DNA of 64,000 bases, taken from contig NZ_JAWQJT010000002.1 of the NCBI RefSeq assembly GCF_033441515.1, positions 558,001 through 622,000 of the forward strand, written 5' to 3'. This DNA comes from Amycolatopsis solani. Lineage in GTDB: Bacteria; Actinomycetota; Actinomycetes; Mycobacteriales; Pseudonocardiaceae. Of the stretch, positions 43,950 through 53,139 are shown piece by piece. How positions within the stretch are numbered: position 1 is the first letter of the stretch; each line of letters opens with the position of its first letter. A program made the position numbers and the translations under genes. The notes below the pieces were generated by a model, which saw nothing but the letters and a program-made list of their open reading frames with translations, made no database searches and was not told where the DNA came from.

Positions 43950-46517
43950 ATGGTGTCCGCGCGGCGACACGGGGGCTTCGACGAAGCCGAACTGCCCGGG
44001 ACGCACCGGATCCGGTGGTGGCTGGCGGCCGGGGCGGCGGGGCTCGTCGCCGCCGGGTTCGCCGTCGTGCCGTACCTGCCGTTCTTCCAGAACTGGACCT
44101 TCGTCCGGGATCCGAAGGTCGCGAGCGTCATCACGTGGACCGTCCTGCAGACCTCGGTCGTGCTCGTCTCGGTCGTCCTGACGCTGTACTTCGTCGGCAA
44201 AGCACGCCTCGAAGCCGCCGCCTACCGGGCCAACCAGATCGACATCCGGCTCTTCGCCGACGAACGGCCCGAAGGCAGCCACGACCGCGAGATCGACTCC
44301 GCCGTCGAACTGACCGCCACCTTCAAGCGGTTCCTCAACGACTCCCGCCTCTACACACCCACCCCGGTCCCCGGCGTCGGCAGCTCGTACGACTTCATCC
44401 AGATCGTCGAGCACGCCGGCGATTCCGCCGACGGCTGGTGGAAGGCCGCCACCAAGCTGATCCGGCTCGCGCAGCCGCCCGCCGCGTTCACCGTCAGCGG
44501 CACCATCCGGCCGGGCAACACGAGCGGCCGCTACCAGCTCATCCTGGAGCTCGTGCGCGTCCCGCGCTTCGCCGCCGGCCCGCTCGTCATCGAAGACGAG
44601 AACTGGGCGCGCGTGCTGCACCGCGCGGCGAACGCGGTGGCGGCGCTGGTCATCCCGCGCAGCGCGTACGTCCGCACGAACATCCACTGGGCCGCCTGGC
44701 GCGACGCGAAGATCCCCTACGAACTCTTCGACGCCTACCAGCGCGCCAACCACTTCATCACCTACCGCCGCTACGACGAAGCCCTCGCCGAGTACTACCG
44801 GGCGCTCAGCCTCGACCCGGCCAACGTCTACATCAGACTCGAGATCGCCGCCCTCCAGGAGCAGCTCGACCTCCACCTCGACGCGCTCGCCACCTACGAC
44901 GACGTGATCACCCTCTGCAGCCGCGGCCACCCCACCCTCGCCCGGTGGTGGATCGGCCCCGATTTCGCGCAGCAGCCCCGCGGCGACACGCGCTGGCGCG
45001 ACGTCGCCCTGCTGATCGCCCGCTACCGCCACGCGCTCGTGCTCGGCCACGGCGATTCGGTGGCCGGGTCCTGGTGGGTGCGGCGCACCACCGCGGGCGC
45101 CCCGGGCGACGCGCGGGCGCAGCGCCGCGCCGAACTGCGGGCCGCCATCGAGCTGCGCTTCCGCCGCTACGTCGACCTCGACGTCCGGACGCAGCGGCAC
45201 GCGGTCCCGCGCGCGAAACGGCTGGAGCTGCACCGGCGCGTGCTCCGCGTGCCGGTGCCGGAACTCGTCGTCCAGGAAGCGACGCCGGAGCAGCTGGCCG
45301 AGTACAACCAGCGCGCCGCGGAGATGCGCTCCTACTTCTGCGCGCTGTCGCAGTACGAGATCGAACGGCTCGTCGAGGACTACCGCCGGTTCGGCAGGCG
45401 CTGGCGCAGCAGCTGGCGGCAGCTGACCAACCGCGCGCTCGACCTGTCGCTGGTCTGGGCGGTGCTGCGGCGGGCGATGGCGGACGTCGAGCCGGTCACC
45501 GGCGCCGTCCCCGAACCGCAGCCCGCCTACCCCGGCAGCCGCGTGCGGCTGGCCGACGTCTGCCCGGACCGGCACTGGCCGCCGGACCCGCGGGCGCTCG
45601 ACGAGACCGTCGAAGCCGCCGGACCGCGCAGTTCGTGGGAGGAGTGCTACAACGCGGCGAGCGTGTACGCGGTCGCGATGCTCGAAGTCGGTCCGCGCGG
45701 CGAACGCGATCTGCGCGACCGCGCCCGCAATCCCCGCCTGAGCGGCGAAGCGCGCGACGATGTGGCCCGCCGCGCGGTCCGCGAGCTCTACCACGCGGCG
45801 ACGATCAGCCACAGCGGCCGGCTCCCGGAGCGCCGCTCGTGGGTGATGGGCGAGGACCCCGACCTCGCCGCGCTGCGCGGGCACGAGCTGTTCCGCGTCT
45901 TCGAGATGGTCACCTTCTCCCCGGACCGCGCGGCGCCGCTGCGGCCGCAACGGGCCCACGTGTGGGAACAGGTCAGCTACGTGCGGCAGCTCGTCGCCGA
46001 GATCGCCGGCTGCCGCGCGCACTTCTGGCGGACCCGGCCCGTCGAGCCGTCGCCGGACAGTCGGACCGTCGACCGCTGGCGCGCCGCCGACCGCGACGCC
46101 TGGCGCAAGCTGTCCGCGTTGGCCACCGGCAAGCAGGACTGGTACACGCGCTACCAGGCGATCTGCGCGTTCCGCGAGTGGTCGGCCGAATCCGGCTACC
46201 CGGGGTCGATCTCCGGGTTCCCGCTCTACCGCGAGGAAGACCTGCACGCCCAGCTGCGCGGCGCGGCGGGACGGCACGGGAAGACGGGCCTCGACCCGAA
46301 CGTCGTCGTCCGCGAGTACGTGCGGCTGTGCGACCAGCGGCTCGACCAGCTGGTCGCCGACATCGCGGAGCTCGAGCACACCCTGGTCGCGGAGGACGAC
46401 TACGCGGCACGCGCCCAGCTGTGGGCGGCGTTGTGCTCGTGGTTCGAGGACGACATCGCCGACGGCTCGTCCGCCGGCGAGCGGCGCGAACGGTTCCGGA
46501 AACTCGCCCGGACCTAG
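43950..46517 (+). CDS. Large membrane-anchored protein with TPR-like segment, unknown function
   Basis: 855 residues from GTG or ATG near 43950 (GTGATCGATGGTG context; ATG 43950 used). Two membrane helices lie near the N-terminus (IRWWLAAGAAGLVAAGFAVV at about 20-40 and VITWTVLQTSVVLVSVVLTL at about 60-82). The remainder is cytoplasmic, very Arg/Trp-rich and helical. One stretch resembles TPR pairs (FITYRRYDEALAEYYRALSL, DPANVYIRLEIAALQEQLDL). I recognise no catalytic motif. It shares a 4-bp tail-to-tail overlap (CTAG) with the converging ligase gene and has no operon partner. A scaffold or signalling role is possible but unsupported. Confidence 0.75.
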   Translation: MVSARRHGGFDEAELPGTHRIRWWLAAGAAGLVAAGFAVVPYLPFFQNWTFVRDPKVASVITWTVLQTSVVLVSVVLTLYFVGKARLEAAAYRANQIDIRLFADERPEGSHDREIDSAVELTATFKRFLNDSRLYTPTPVPGVGSSYDFIQIVEHAGDSADGWWKAATKLIRLAQPPAAFTVSGTIRPGNTSGRYQLILELVRVPRFAAGPLVIEDENWARVLHRAANAVAALVIPRSAYVRTNIHWAAWRDAKIPYELFDAYQRANHFITYRRYDEALAEYYRALSLDPANVYIRLEIAALQEQLDLHLDALATYDDVITLCSRGHPTLARWWIGPDFAQQPRGDTRWRDVALLIARYRHALVLGHGDSVAGSWWVRRTTAGAPGDARAQRRAELRAAIELRFRRYVDLDVRTQRHAVPRAKRLELHRRVLRVPVPELVVQEATPEQLAEYNQRAAEMRSYFCALSQYEIERLVEDYRRFGRRWRSSWRQLTNRALDLSLVWAVLRRAMADVEPVTGAVPEPQPAYPGSRVRLADVCPDRHWPPDPRALDETVEAAGPRSSWEECYNAASVYAVAMLEVGPRGERDLRDRARNPRLSGEARDDVARRAVRELYHAATISHSGRLPERRSWVMGEDPDLAALRGHELFRVFEMVTFSPDRAAPLRPQRAHVWEQVSYVRQLVAEIAGCRAHFWRTRPVEPSPDSRTVDRWRAADRDAWRKLSALATGKQDWYTRYQAICAFREWSAESGYPGSISGFPLYREEDLHAQLRGAAGRHGKTGLDPNVVVREYVRLCDQRLDQLVADIAELEHTLVAEDDYAARAQLWAALCSWFEDDIADGSSAGERRERFRKLART

Positions 46518-47959
46518 GACGGGCGCGTGTAGCGGTGCTTCACCCCGACCGGGAAGTACTCGGGGTCGCCCGCCGGGCGCAGGACGACGTCGGGCAGCTG
46601 CCGCTCCGCCGGGACGTAGTGCGCGAACTCGCTGTTGAGCCGCACCAGCTGCGCGCGCACGGACTCCGCGATCCGGCCGGCGTCGGCGCTCGCGCCCGGC
46701 GCCGTCTCGACGGTGATGCGCAGCCGCCGGTCGCGGTCGGCGTCTTCGTGCGCCTCGATGACGAACTTGCCGGTGACGGTGTCGCTGATGCCGGGCTGCT
46801 CCAGGCCGACCGTGACGTTCTCCGGGTAGACGTTCGCGCCGAAGAACGACACCGTGAACAGCGACCGGCCGAACACGTACACGAACGGCAGCTCCGGCCC
46901 GGGCGGCGGCGTGAACCCGTGGCGGGCGCAATAGGCGAGCAGCTCGGCGTGCGGCAGGACGCCGCCGTCGTCGGCGATGTGGTAGCGGATCAGCGGGATC
47001 CCGCCGTCCGCGGTGAAGACGAGCGTGCCGTCGTGCACCTCGAAGAAGCGGCTCGCCGGGTCGTACTGCACGAGGGTGGGGAGCCGGGCGTCGCCGAAGA
47101 CCTCGCGCGCGAGGTCCGGGCGGCCGGCGAAGAACCGGCGGATGCCCACGGACACCGGGGTTTCGGTGCCGAGCACGCCCGCGTCCGCCGTCCCGTAGAG
47201 CGACGCGATGTGGCGGACCGGATCGGCGACGCCGGCCCGCCGGGCGACGAGGTCGCGCCACTGCTCGCTGAAGACCTCGCCGGCGAGGACGAGCTTGATG
47301 GCGTAGGCGGGCCAGTCGACGCCCTCGGCCAGTCCGGTGTCGACGACGTCCTTGACGAACGGCGGGTAGCCCAGCAGCACGACCTGCTCGAAGTGCGGCG
47401 CGAGTTCGGGGAGCACGCGCAGGATCTCGGCCTTGTTGTTGCCGGGCGCGACGACGGTGATCGGGCAGCCCTTGGCGGCGAGGTGCCGCACGCAGGCCGT
47501 CGTGAAGAGGCCGCCGACCCAGGTCCCGAGCGGGAAGCAGACGACGGCGAGCGTCCGTTTGCGGTCGGCTTCGAACGCGTTCACCAGCACCTGTTCGAAG
47601 CGGCGGGCGACGTGCAGCTCGTCTTCGAGCGCCCGCGGCCAGATGGTCGGGTGGCCGCTGGAGCCGGAGGAGACGGCGATCATGTCGAGCTCGTCGAAGG
47701 TGCCGCCGCGGCACAGCTCGGGCAGCGGGTACTTCCGGTGGTAGCCGGCCTTGTCGACGAGCGGCAGCGACTCGAAGTCGGCCATCGTCGTGACGTCTTT
47801 CGCGTCGATCCCGTGTTCGCCGAGGAACTTCCGGTACGCGGGCACGGTTTCCGCGGTGCGGCGGAAGAGGTCGAGGACGTGCGGCGCGGAGGCGGGTTCC
47901 GGGGGAGCGAAGAAGGTGCCGAACGCCTGCCGCACGCGGGTCTGCCGGCCGAGGTCCAT
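46514..47959 (-). CDS. Phenylacetate-CoA ligase-like adenylate-forming enzyme
   Basis: 481 residues from ATG 47959. It belongs to the PaaK-like branch of the acyl-adenylate superfamily: FESLPLVDKAGYHRKYPLPE, the P-loop MIAVSSGSSGHPTIWPR, LYGTADAGVLGTET in the adenylate-binding region, GGIPLIRYHIADDGG and YVFGRSLFTVSFFGANVYPE (adenylation to thioesterification hinge). It should activate a carboxylic acid as an acyl adenylate or CoA thioester. It is divergent from a MarR gene with a 39-bp gap, suggesting that regulator controls it in response to an aromatic or fatty acid; this link is inferred. Confidence 0.88.
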   Translation of the reverse strand: MDLGRQTRVRQAFGTFFAPPEPASAPHVLDLFRRTAETVPAYRKFLGEHGIDAKDVTTMADFESLPLVDKAGYHRKYPLPELCRGGTFDELDMIAVSSGSSGHPTIWPRALEDELHVARRFEQVLVNAFEADRKRTLAVVCFPLGTWVGGLFTTACVRHLAAKGCPITVVAPGNNKAEILRVLPELAPHFEQVVLLGYPPFVKDVVDTGLAEGVDWPAYAIKLVLAGEVFSEQWRDLVARRAGVADPVRHIASLYGTADAGVLGTETPVSVGIRRFFAGRPDLAREVFGDARLPTLVQYDPASRFFEVHDGTLVFTADGGIPLIRYHIADDGGVLPHAELLAYCARHGFTPPPGPELPFVYVFGRSLFTVSFFGANVYPENVTVGLEQPGISDTVTGKFVIEAHEDADRDRRLRITVETAPGASADAGRIAESVRAQLVRLNSEFAHYVPAERQLPDVVLRPAGDPEYFPVGVKHRYTRPS

Positions 47960-47998
47960 GACCGGAGCATAGCGGCCACCGCGTGTCATGATGGGCGC

Positions 47999-48475
47999 GT
48001 GAGCACCTCCGCGGAGCCGCACGCCGCCGGCGCGCCGTTGACCCTTTACCTGGTCAAACGGCTCGAGCTGGTGATCAGGGCGCTGCTCGACGACGCGCTG
48101 CGCCCGCTCGGGCTCACGACGCTGCAGTACACGGCGCTGACGGTGCTGCAGGCCAGCGGCCCGCTGTCCTCGGCCCAGCTGGCCCGGCGGTCGTTCCTGC
48201 GGCCGCAGACGATGCACGAGATGGTGCTGGCGCTGGAGAACCGCGGGCTGATCGCGCGGACCCCCAAGGCGGGCAACAAGCGCGTGCTGCTGGCCGGCCT
48301 GACGGACGCCGGCCAGGCCGTGCTGGCCGGCTGCGCCCCGGCGGTGGCGGAGGTGGAGCACGCCCTGCTGGCCGACCTCAGCCCCGGCCAGCGCGCGACG
48401 TTCCGCGAAGGTCTCCAGCACGGGGTGACGGCGCTGGGAGCGCTGTCGGAGCTGCGACGCTCTCAGGAATCCTGA
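47999..48475 (+). CDS. MarR-family transcriptional regulator
   Basis: 158 residues from GTG 47999. The winged helix is visible in LGLTTLQYTALTVLQASGPL, SSAQLARRSFLRPQTMHEMV (recognition helix) and LENRGLIARTPKAGNKRVLL (wing). A C-terminal dimerisation helix follows. It is divergent from the PaaK-like ligase gene; the 39-bp spacer contains CATGAC (47957-47962) and GTCATG (47986-47991), a possible weak operator. Confidence 0.9.
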   Translation: MSTSAEPHAAGAPLTLYLVKRLELVIRALLDDALRPLGLTTLQYTALTVLQASGPLSSAQLARRSFLRPQTMHEMVLALENRGLIARTPKAGNKRVLLAGLTDAGQAVLAGCAPAVAEVEHALLADLSPGQRATFREGLQHGVTALGALSELRRSQES

Positions 48476-48670
48476 CTTCTGGCGGACGCACGCTTCTTGT
48501 GGCGACTGGTCGATCAGTGTCGGCCGACTGGAGTCTTTACTCAGGCTTGCTGATACCCGCGGATTAGCCCGGACGAGTGGAAGCGGCAGGCGGCGCGTAG
48601 CACGGGTGTGGTGCCGGACGTTGGAGGGTACGTCCCAGTCCTCGCACTGTGAACTTGGAGGTTCGCCGAC

Positions 48671-50107
48671 GTGACCCGGGCTCGCGACGTGGCCGGCACC
48701 GCGGTCACCGCGCGCCGGCTACTGCTGGTGGCCGGCGCGGCAGCGGGCATGTGGCTGACCCTGTGGCTGACTTCCGGCGACGCGGATGCGGCCACGGCGG
48801 GTGATCCCGGCGCGCAGGTTGTGCACGGGGTCGGGCCTGTGGTGCCGCCGGTTGCCGCGGGTGCGCGCTCGGTGGGACCGGAGGCGCAGGCTGTGCGCTC
48901 GGCCAGGCCGGCGACCACCGTGGCCGCCGCTGTGGTGGGGCCGGTTGCCAAGACCGTTGCACCAGTGGTCGGGCCCGCAGCGCAGGTCATGCGTTCGGCC
49001 GGGCCCGTGGCCAGCGTGGCCGCCGCTGTGGTGGCGCCGGGTGCGGCGATCGGCGGGCCGGTGGCGGGGGGCGTGCGTTCGGCCGTGCCGGTGGCCAAGG
49101 CGGCTGCTGCCGTGGTGGGACCGGTTGCCCCGGTGGTGGGGACCGCAGCGCAGGTTGTGCGTTCGGCCGAGCCGGTGACCAACGCCGCCGCCGCTGTAGT
49201 GGGGCCGGTTGCCAAGACCGTTGCACCAGTGGGCGGGCCGGTGGCGGGCGGCGTGCGTTCGGCCGTGCCGGTGGCGAAGGTGGCCGCCGCTGTGGTGGCG
49301 CCGGTTGCCCCGGTGGTGGGGACCGCAGCGCAGGTCGTGCGTTCGGCCGTGCCGGTCACCAAAACCGCCGCCGCCGTGGTGGCGCCTGCCGCCGCGATCG
49401 GTGGGCCCGTCGTGAACTCCGTGGTGCGAGTCATCGAGCCGGTGACCAAGACGGCTGGTGCCGCCCTCACCCCTGTCCTCGAGCCGATCGTGACAGTCGC
49501 GAAGCCGATCACCAGCGCCGCCGCTGCGGTGGTGCGGCCCGTCGGCCCGGTCGTGGCGCCGCTGACCGCCGTGGTGCGGCCGATCGTGCGTGCCGTCGAG
49601 CCCGTGCTGGCGCCCGTCGCCAAGACCGCCGGCACCGTCCTCACGCCGGTGACCGATGTCGTGGGGGCGGCGGCGAAGCCGATCGTCGACACCCCCGAGC
49701 CCGTCGCGCGTACCGTCGAGCCGCGGCACAGCGCCGCCAAGGGAGTCGAGTTCGTCACCAACGCAGCCAAGCCGCAGGCGAAAAGCGTGCTGCCGGAGGG
49801 GAAAGCCCTCCGACCGTCACCCGCGCGAGCTACAAAGACGGATCCCGCCCGTCCGTCCCGAGTGGACGTCCAGCGCACGGCACACAAACCACACCAAGCC
49901 CGCCGCGCACCGGCCAAGGCCCCGCCGGCACCCGCGACCCCGGCCCCGCCTGCGCCGTCCGATCTCGCCGGTGGCTCCGGCAGCAGCATTCCGCCCGCGT
50001 TCCTGACCCCGGACCACGGACGCCGCGACCTGCGGGCCGCCGCGTCACTCTCGCAGGACTTCCGGCCGCTCTTCCGGCCCGACGAACCGGGCACCGGCCC
50101 CGGTTAG
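48671..50107 (+). CDS. Secreted low-complexity Ala/Val/Pro repeat protein
   Basis: 478 residues from GTG 48671 behind TTGGAGG. A signal peptide or single anchor (RRLLLVAGAAAGMWLTLWLT, cut near GDADA) is followed by about 290 residues of imperfect repeats such as VVGPVAKTVAPV, AVVAPVAPVVGTAAQVV and RSAVPVAKVAAAVV. The C-terminal 130 residues are Pro/Ala/Lys/Arg-rich and end in a segment with GSGSSIPPAFLTPDHGRRDL. Cys is absent. The sequence resembles cell-wall-spanning or surface-structural proteins, but no known family fits. The repeats are clear in the DNA as well, with units such as GTGGCCGCCGCTGTGGTGG. Confidence 0.75.
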   Translation: MTRARDVAGTAVTARRLLLVAGAAAGMWLTLWLTSGDADAATAGDPGAQVVHGVGPVVPPVAAGARSVGPEAQAVRSARPATTVAAAVVGPVAKTVAPVVGPAAQVMRSAGPVASVAAAVVAPGAAIGGPVAGGVRSAVPVAKAAAAVVGPVAPVVGTAAQVVRSAEPVTNAAAAVVGPVAKTVAPVGGPVAGGVRSAVPVAKVAAAVVAPVAPVVGTAAQVVRSAVPVTKTAAAVVAPAAAIGGPVVNSVVRVIEPVTKTAGAALTPVLEPIVTVAKPITSAAAAVVRPVGPVVAPLTAVVRPIVRAVEPVLAPVAKTAGTVLTPVTDVVGAAAKPIVDTPEPVARTVEPRHSAAKGVEFVTNAAKPQAKSVLPEGKALRPSPARATKTDPARPSRVDVQRTAHKPHQARRAPAKAPPAPATPAPPAPSDLAGGSGSSIPPAFLTPDHGRRDLRAAASLSQDFRPLFRPDEPGTGPG

Positions 50108-50208
50108 ACGCGTCCCGATCTTCCCTTCGTCGTGTGCTCCGCGGCGCGTTCCGCGCTGCCCGCGACCAGAACTCGAACCGAACCAACCCAGCGTGGAAGA
50201 GGGACGCA

Positions 50209-50514
50209 ATGGAAGCGAACGTGTTCGACCTCGGGAAAGTGCGAAGAGACGCGGTGGTCACCGTCCGCCTGGACGCGATGGCCAACGTCAGGCTCCTGAC
50301 GGAGGTCAACTTCCAGGCATACCGGCGCCGGCAGTACTACCGGATGCACGGCGGGGTGGCCACCGCACCGATGTTCAAGATCCACATCCCCGCCAACGCG
50401 CACTGGTTCCTGGTGCTCGACGTCGAGGGGCTGGAAAACCTGCCCCTGCGCCCCCGGGTGAGCGTCGAACCGGAACCGGCCGCGACGGCGAGGGGACGCA
50501 CCGGTCGGCGGTGA
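50209..50514 (+). CDS. DUF1883-family small protein
   Basis: 101 residues from ATG 50209 behind AAGAGGGAC. It contains VVTVRLDAMANVRLLTEVNF, YRRRQYYRMHGGVATAPMFK and IPANAHWFLVLDVEGLEN, the pattern of the DUF1883 family, a small beta-rich domain sometimes linked to TIR or toxin systems. Here it stands alone. The C-terminal 20 residues are basic and disordered. Function unknown. Confidence 0.8.
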   Translation: MEANVFDLGKVRRDAVVTVRLDAMANVRLLTEVNFQAYRRRQYYRMHGGVATAPMFKIHIPANAHWFLVLDVEGLENLPLRPRVSVEPEPAATARGRTGRR

Positions 50515-50598
50515 CCCCACGTCCCTCCGCGGCCTCCGGGTCGCGGAGGGACGGCGACCGCCGGGGGTTCGCCGCACTCCGTTTGCGACACTGGCGGC

Positions 50599-51741
50599 GT
50601 GCGTGCCGACCCCCTTCGCCGGTTCCTCGACGAGCAGAACCCGCCGACGCCGTGCCTGGTCGTCGACACCGACGTCGTCGCCGCCCGGGCGCGGGACGTG
50701 CGCGCGGCCTTCCCCGGCGCGCTGATCCGGTACGCCGTCAAGGCCAACCCGGCGCCGCCGGTGCTCGACGCACTGGTGGCGGCCGGCATCGGCTTCGACG
50801 TGGCCGGGCCCGCCGAACTGGCGCTGTGCCTCGCGCGCGGCGCCGCGCCGGCCGACGTCGCCTACGGCAACCCGATCAAGAAGCCGCGGGACATCGCGGA
50901 CGCCTTCGAGCTCGGGGTCCGGGAGTTCACTTCGGACACTCCGGACGACGTCGACCACCTGGGCCGGTACGCGCCCGGCTCGGCCGTGTCGATCCGGGTC
51001 GTGCTCGACGCGCCGGACTCGGTGACGCCGTTCGGCCGCAAGTTCGGCTGCGAGCCGGCCGAGGCGCTGGACCTGGTGCTGCGCGCCGCCGCGCTCGAGC
51101 TGCGGCCCGGCATCGCCTTCCACGTGGGCTCGCAGCAGCCGGACGTCGCCGCCTGGGAGATCGGGATCGCCACGGCGGCGAAGCTGTTCGCCGAAGCCGG
51201 CGCGCAGGGGGTCGCGATGACGCGGCTGAACCTCGGTGGCGGCTTCGCGACCGCGCACCGGAGCGCCGTCCCCTCGCTGGCCGCGTACGCGCAGGCGATC
51301 GCGAACGCCCTCGACGCGCACTTCCCGGGGGAACGGCCCGAGCTGCTGCTGGAACCGGGCCGGGTGCTCGTCGCGGACGCGGGCCTGCTGCGGACCGAGG
51401 TCGTGCTCGTCGCGCACCGGGGCGAACGGCGCTGGGTGTACCTCGACATCGGCCGCTACAACGGCCTCGCCGAGGCCGAGAACGAGGCGATCGCCTACCG
51501 GTTCGAGCCGGTGGACGCGGCCGGCGGGCCGAGCGGCCCGGCGGTGCTCGCCGGGCCGACGTGCGACGGTGACGACGTGCTCTACCAGCGGACGCCGTAC
51601 GAGCTGCCGCTGGGCCTGCGGACCGGCGACCGGCTCGACGTGCCGGGCACCGGGGCCTACACCGCCAGTTACGCGTCGGTGGGCTTCAACGGGATCGAGC
51701 CGCTGCGCACGTACTGCCTCGGGAGGTGGGGGGATGCCTGA
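50599..51741 (+). CDS. Group IV (alanine-racemase-fold) ornithine/lysine decarboxylase
   Basis: 380 residues from GTG 50599. The PLP-binding Lys48 is in RYAVKANPAPPVLDALVAAG. Other fold-type III signatures are FDVAGPAELALCLARGAAPA, HVGSQQPDVAAWEI, the glycine loop NLGGGFATAHR, the EPGR motif in LLLEPGRVLVADAG and CDGDDVLYQRTPY, which supplies the second-subunit Cys/Asp at the active site. Such enzymes decarboxylate ornithine (or lysine, or diaminopimelate). The speD and speE genes immediately downstream make ornithine decarboxylation to putrescine by far the likeliest role. Its last 8 bases overlap speD. Confidence 0.92.
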   Translation: MRADPLRRFLDEQNPPTPCLVVDTDVVAARARDVRAAFPGALIRYAVKANPAPPVLDALVAAGIGFDVAGPAELALCLARGAAPADVAYGNPIKKPRDIADAFELGVREFTSDTPDDVDHLGRYAPGSAVSIRVVLDAPDSVTPFGRKFGCEPAEALDLVLRAAALELRPGIAFHVGSQQPDVAAWEIGIATAAKLFAEAGAQGVAMTRLNLGGGFATAHRSAVPSLAAYAQAIANALDAHFPGERPELLLEPGRVLVADAGLLRTEVVLVAHRGERRWVYLDIGRYNGLAEAENEAIAYRFEPVDAAGGPSGPAVLAGPTCDGDDVLYQRTPYELPLGLRTGDRLDVPGTGAYTASYASVGFNGIEPLRTYCLGRWGDA

Positions 51742-52093
51742 GGTCGGCCGGTTCACCGGGCGGCACGTCCTGGCCGAGCTGCACGGCGTCGACCCGGGCC
51801 TGCTCGACGACCCCGTGCGGCTGGGGGAGCTGCTGCGGGCCGCCGTGACCGAGGCGGGCGCGACCGTCGTCGACGTCGTGGCCAAGCGGTTCGCGCCGCA
51901 GGGCGCCACCGTGATCGCGCTGCTGGCGGAGTCGCACGCGTCCGTGCACACCTACCCCGAGCACGGCTCGCTGTTCGCGGACGTGTTCACCTGCGGCGAG
52001 CGCGCCGATCCCGAGCACGCGCTGCGGCTGCTGGCGAAGTCGCTCGACGCCGCTTCGGTCCACCTGTCCGTCCTGCACCGCGGAGAACGCTGA
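51734..52093 (+). CDS. speD: S-adenosylmethionine decarboxylase proenzyme
   Basis: 119 residues from ATG 51734, preceded by GGGAGGTGGGGGG; prokaryotic class 1B size. The self-cleavage and pyruvoyl-forming site is in LLAESHASVHTYPEHG, where the Ser after Glu becomes the pyruvoyl group, and the conserved FTCGERADPEHAL follows. It makes decarboxylated AdoMet, the aminopropyl donor for spermidine. It overlaps the decarboxylase gene upstream and speE downstream (TGATG). Confidence 0.95.
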   Translation: MPEVGRFTGRHVLAELHGVDPGLLDDPVRLGELLRAAVTEAGATVVDVVAKRFAPQGATVIALLAESHASVHTYPEHGSLFADVFTCGERADPEHALRLLAKSLDAASVHLSVLHRGER

Positions 52094-52956
52094 TGCCCCA
52101 GATCACCGAACCGGTCGGCCCCGGCCTCACCCGCGTGTGGGAGGTCGGTGACGTCGTGTTCGACGAGCGCACGCCGTACCAGCACGTGCTGATCGGCAAG
52201 ACCGCCCAGGGGGTTTCGCTGTTCTGCGACGGCGAGCGCCAGAGCACCGAGGCGAGCCAGCTCGTCTACCACGAGGCCTTGATGGTGCCCGCGCTGCTGC
52301 TGGCCGAGCGGGTGCGCCGGGTGCTCGTCATCGGGTCCAGCGAGGGGGTGGCGTCGCAGCTGGCGGTGGCCGCCGGGGCGGCCCGCGTCGACCACGTCGA
52401 CATCGACGAAGCGGCCGTGCGCGCCTGCGCCGAGCACCTGCCCTACGGCTACACCCCGGCGGACCTCGCGCGCGGCGACGGCCCGATCCGGGTGTCCTTC
52501 GAGGACGGCTGGGCCTTCCTGGCCGCGGCCGAAGCCCGCGGCGACACCTACGACGTCGTCGTGATCGACCTGCCGGACGAGAACGAAGACCCGGACGCGC
52601 AGCACAACCGCCTGTACGGCAAGGACTTCCTCGCCCGCTGCGTGCGGGTGCTGGCGCCGGGCGGGGTCGTGAGCTGCCAGGCGGGCTGCCCGACGCTGTG
52701 GCGCAACGAAACGCTGCGGACGTCGTGGCGCCGGTTCCGCGAAGTGTTCGGCACGGTGCTGTACTTCGGGTCCGACGAACACGAGTGGGCGTTCCTGTCC
52801 GGCCGCGTGGACCACGTCGACGACCCGGCCGCGCTGGTGGCGCGGCGGTTCGCGGAGCGGGGGAGCAGGGCTTCGGCCCTGGACGCCGAGGCGCTGCTCG
52901 GCGGCGCCACCCCGCCGTATTCGCTGCGGCACGGCAGTGGTCCGGACCAGTCTTGA
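52093..52956 (+). CDS. speE: Spermidine synthase-like aminopropyltransferase
   Basis: 287 residues, ATG 52093 sharing one base with the speD stop. The class I methyltransferase-like fold has RRVLVIGSSEGVASQLAVAA for AdoMet-derivative binding and VDHVDIDEAAVRACAEHL. The catalytic loop reads VVVIDLPDENEDPDAQHNRL, with the DLPD expected of aminopropyltransferases but with an insertion in place of the usual GPA. It should transfer aminopropyl to putrescine; a different diamine or a longer polyamine is possible given that loop. It closes the operon. Confidence 0.88.
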   Translation: MPQITEPVGPGLTRVWEVGDVVFDERTPYQHVLIGKTAQGVSLFCDGERQSTEASQLVYHEALMVPALLLAERVRRVLVIGSSEGVASQLAVAAGAARVDHVDIDEAAVRACAEHLPYGYTPADLARGDGPIRVSFEDGWAFLAAAEARGDTYDVVVIDLPDENEDPDAQHNRLYGKDFLARCVRVLAPGGVVSCQAGCPTLWRNETLRTSWRRFREVFGTVLYFGSDEHEWAFLSGRVDHVDDPAALVARRFAERGSRASALDAEALLGGATPPYSLRHGSGPDQS

Positions 52957-53139
52957 CCTTCGATTATCCGAATATCCCACCCCGGCGAACGTGAAATTGC
53001 GGGAAATGGATTTCCCGTACTCTTCGCTGTCGTGTTACTCCGTTCAGTGGCCGTCGGAAAGGTTGCGATCGCGCTACGATCTGCTCCGCGCGCGATCATC
53101 ATGACCACCAGGCACCGTGGCCCCGTTTGGAGGAGCGTC

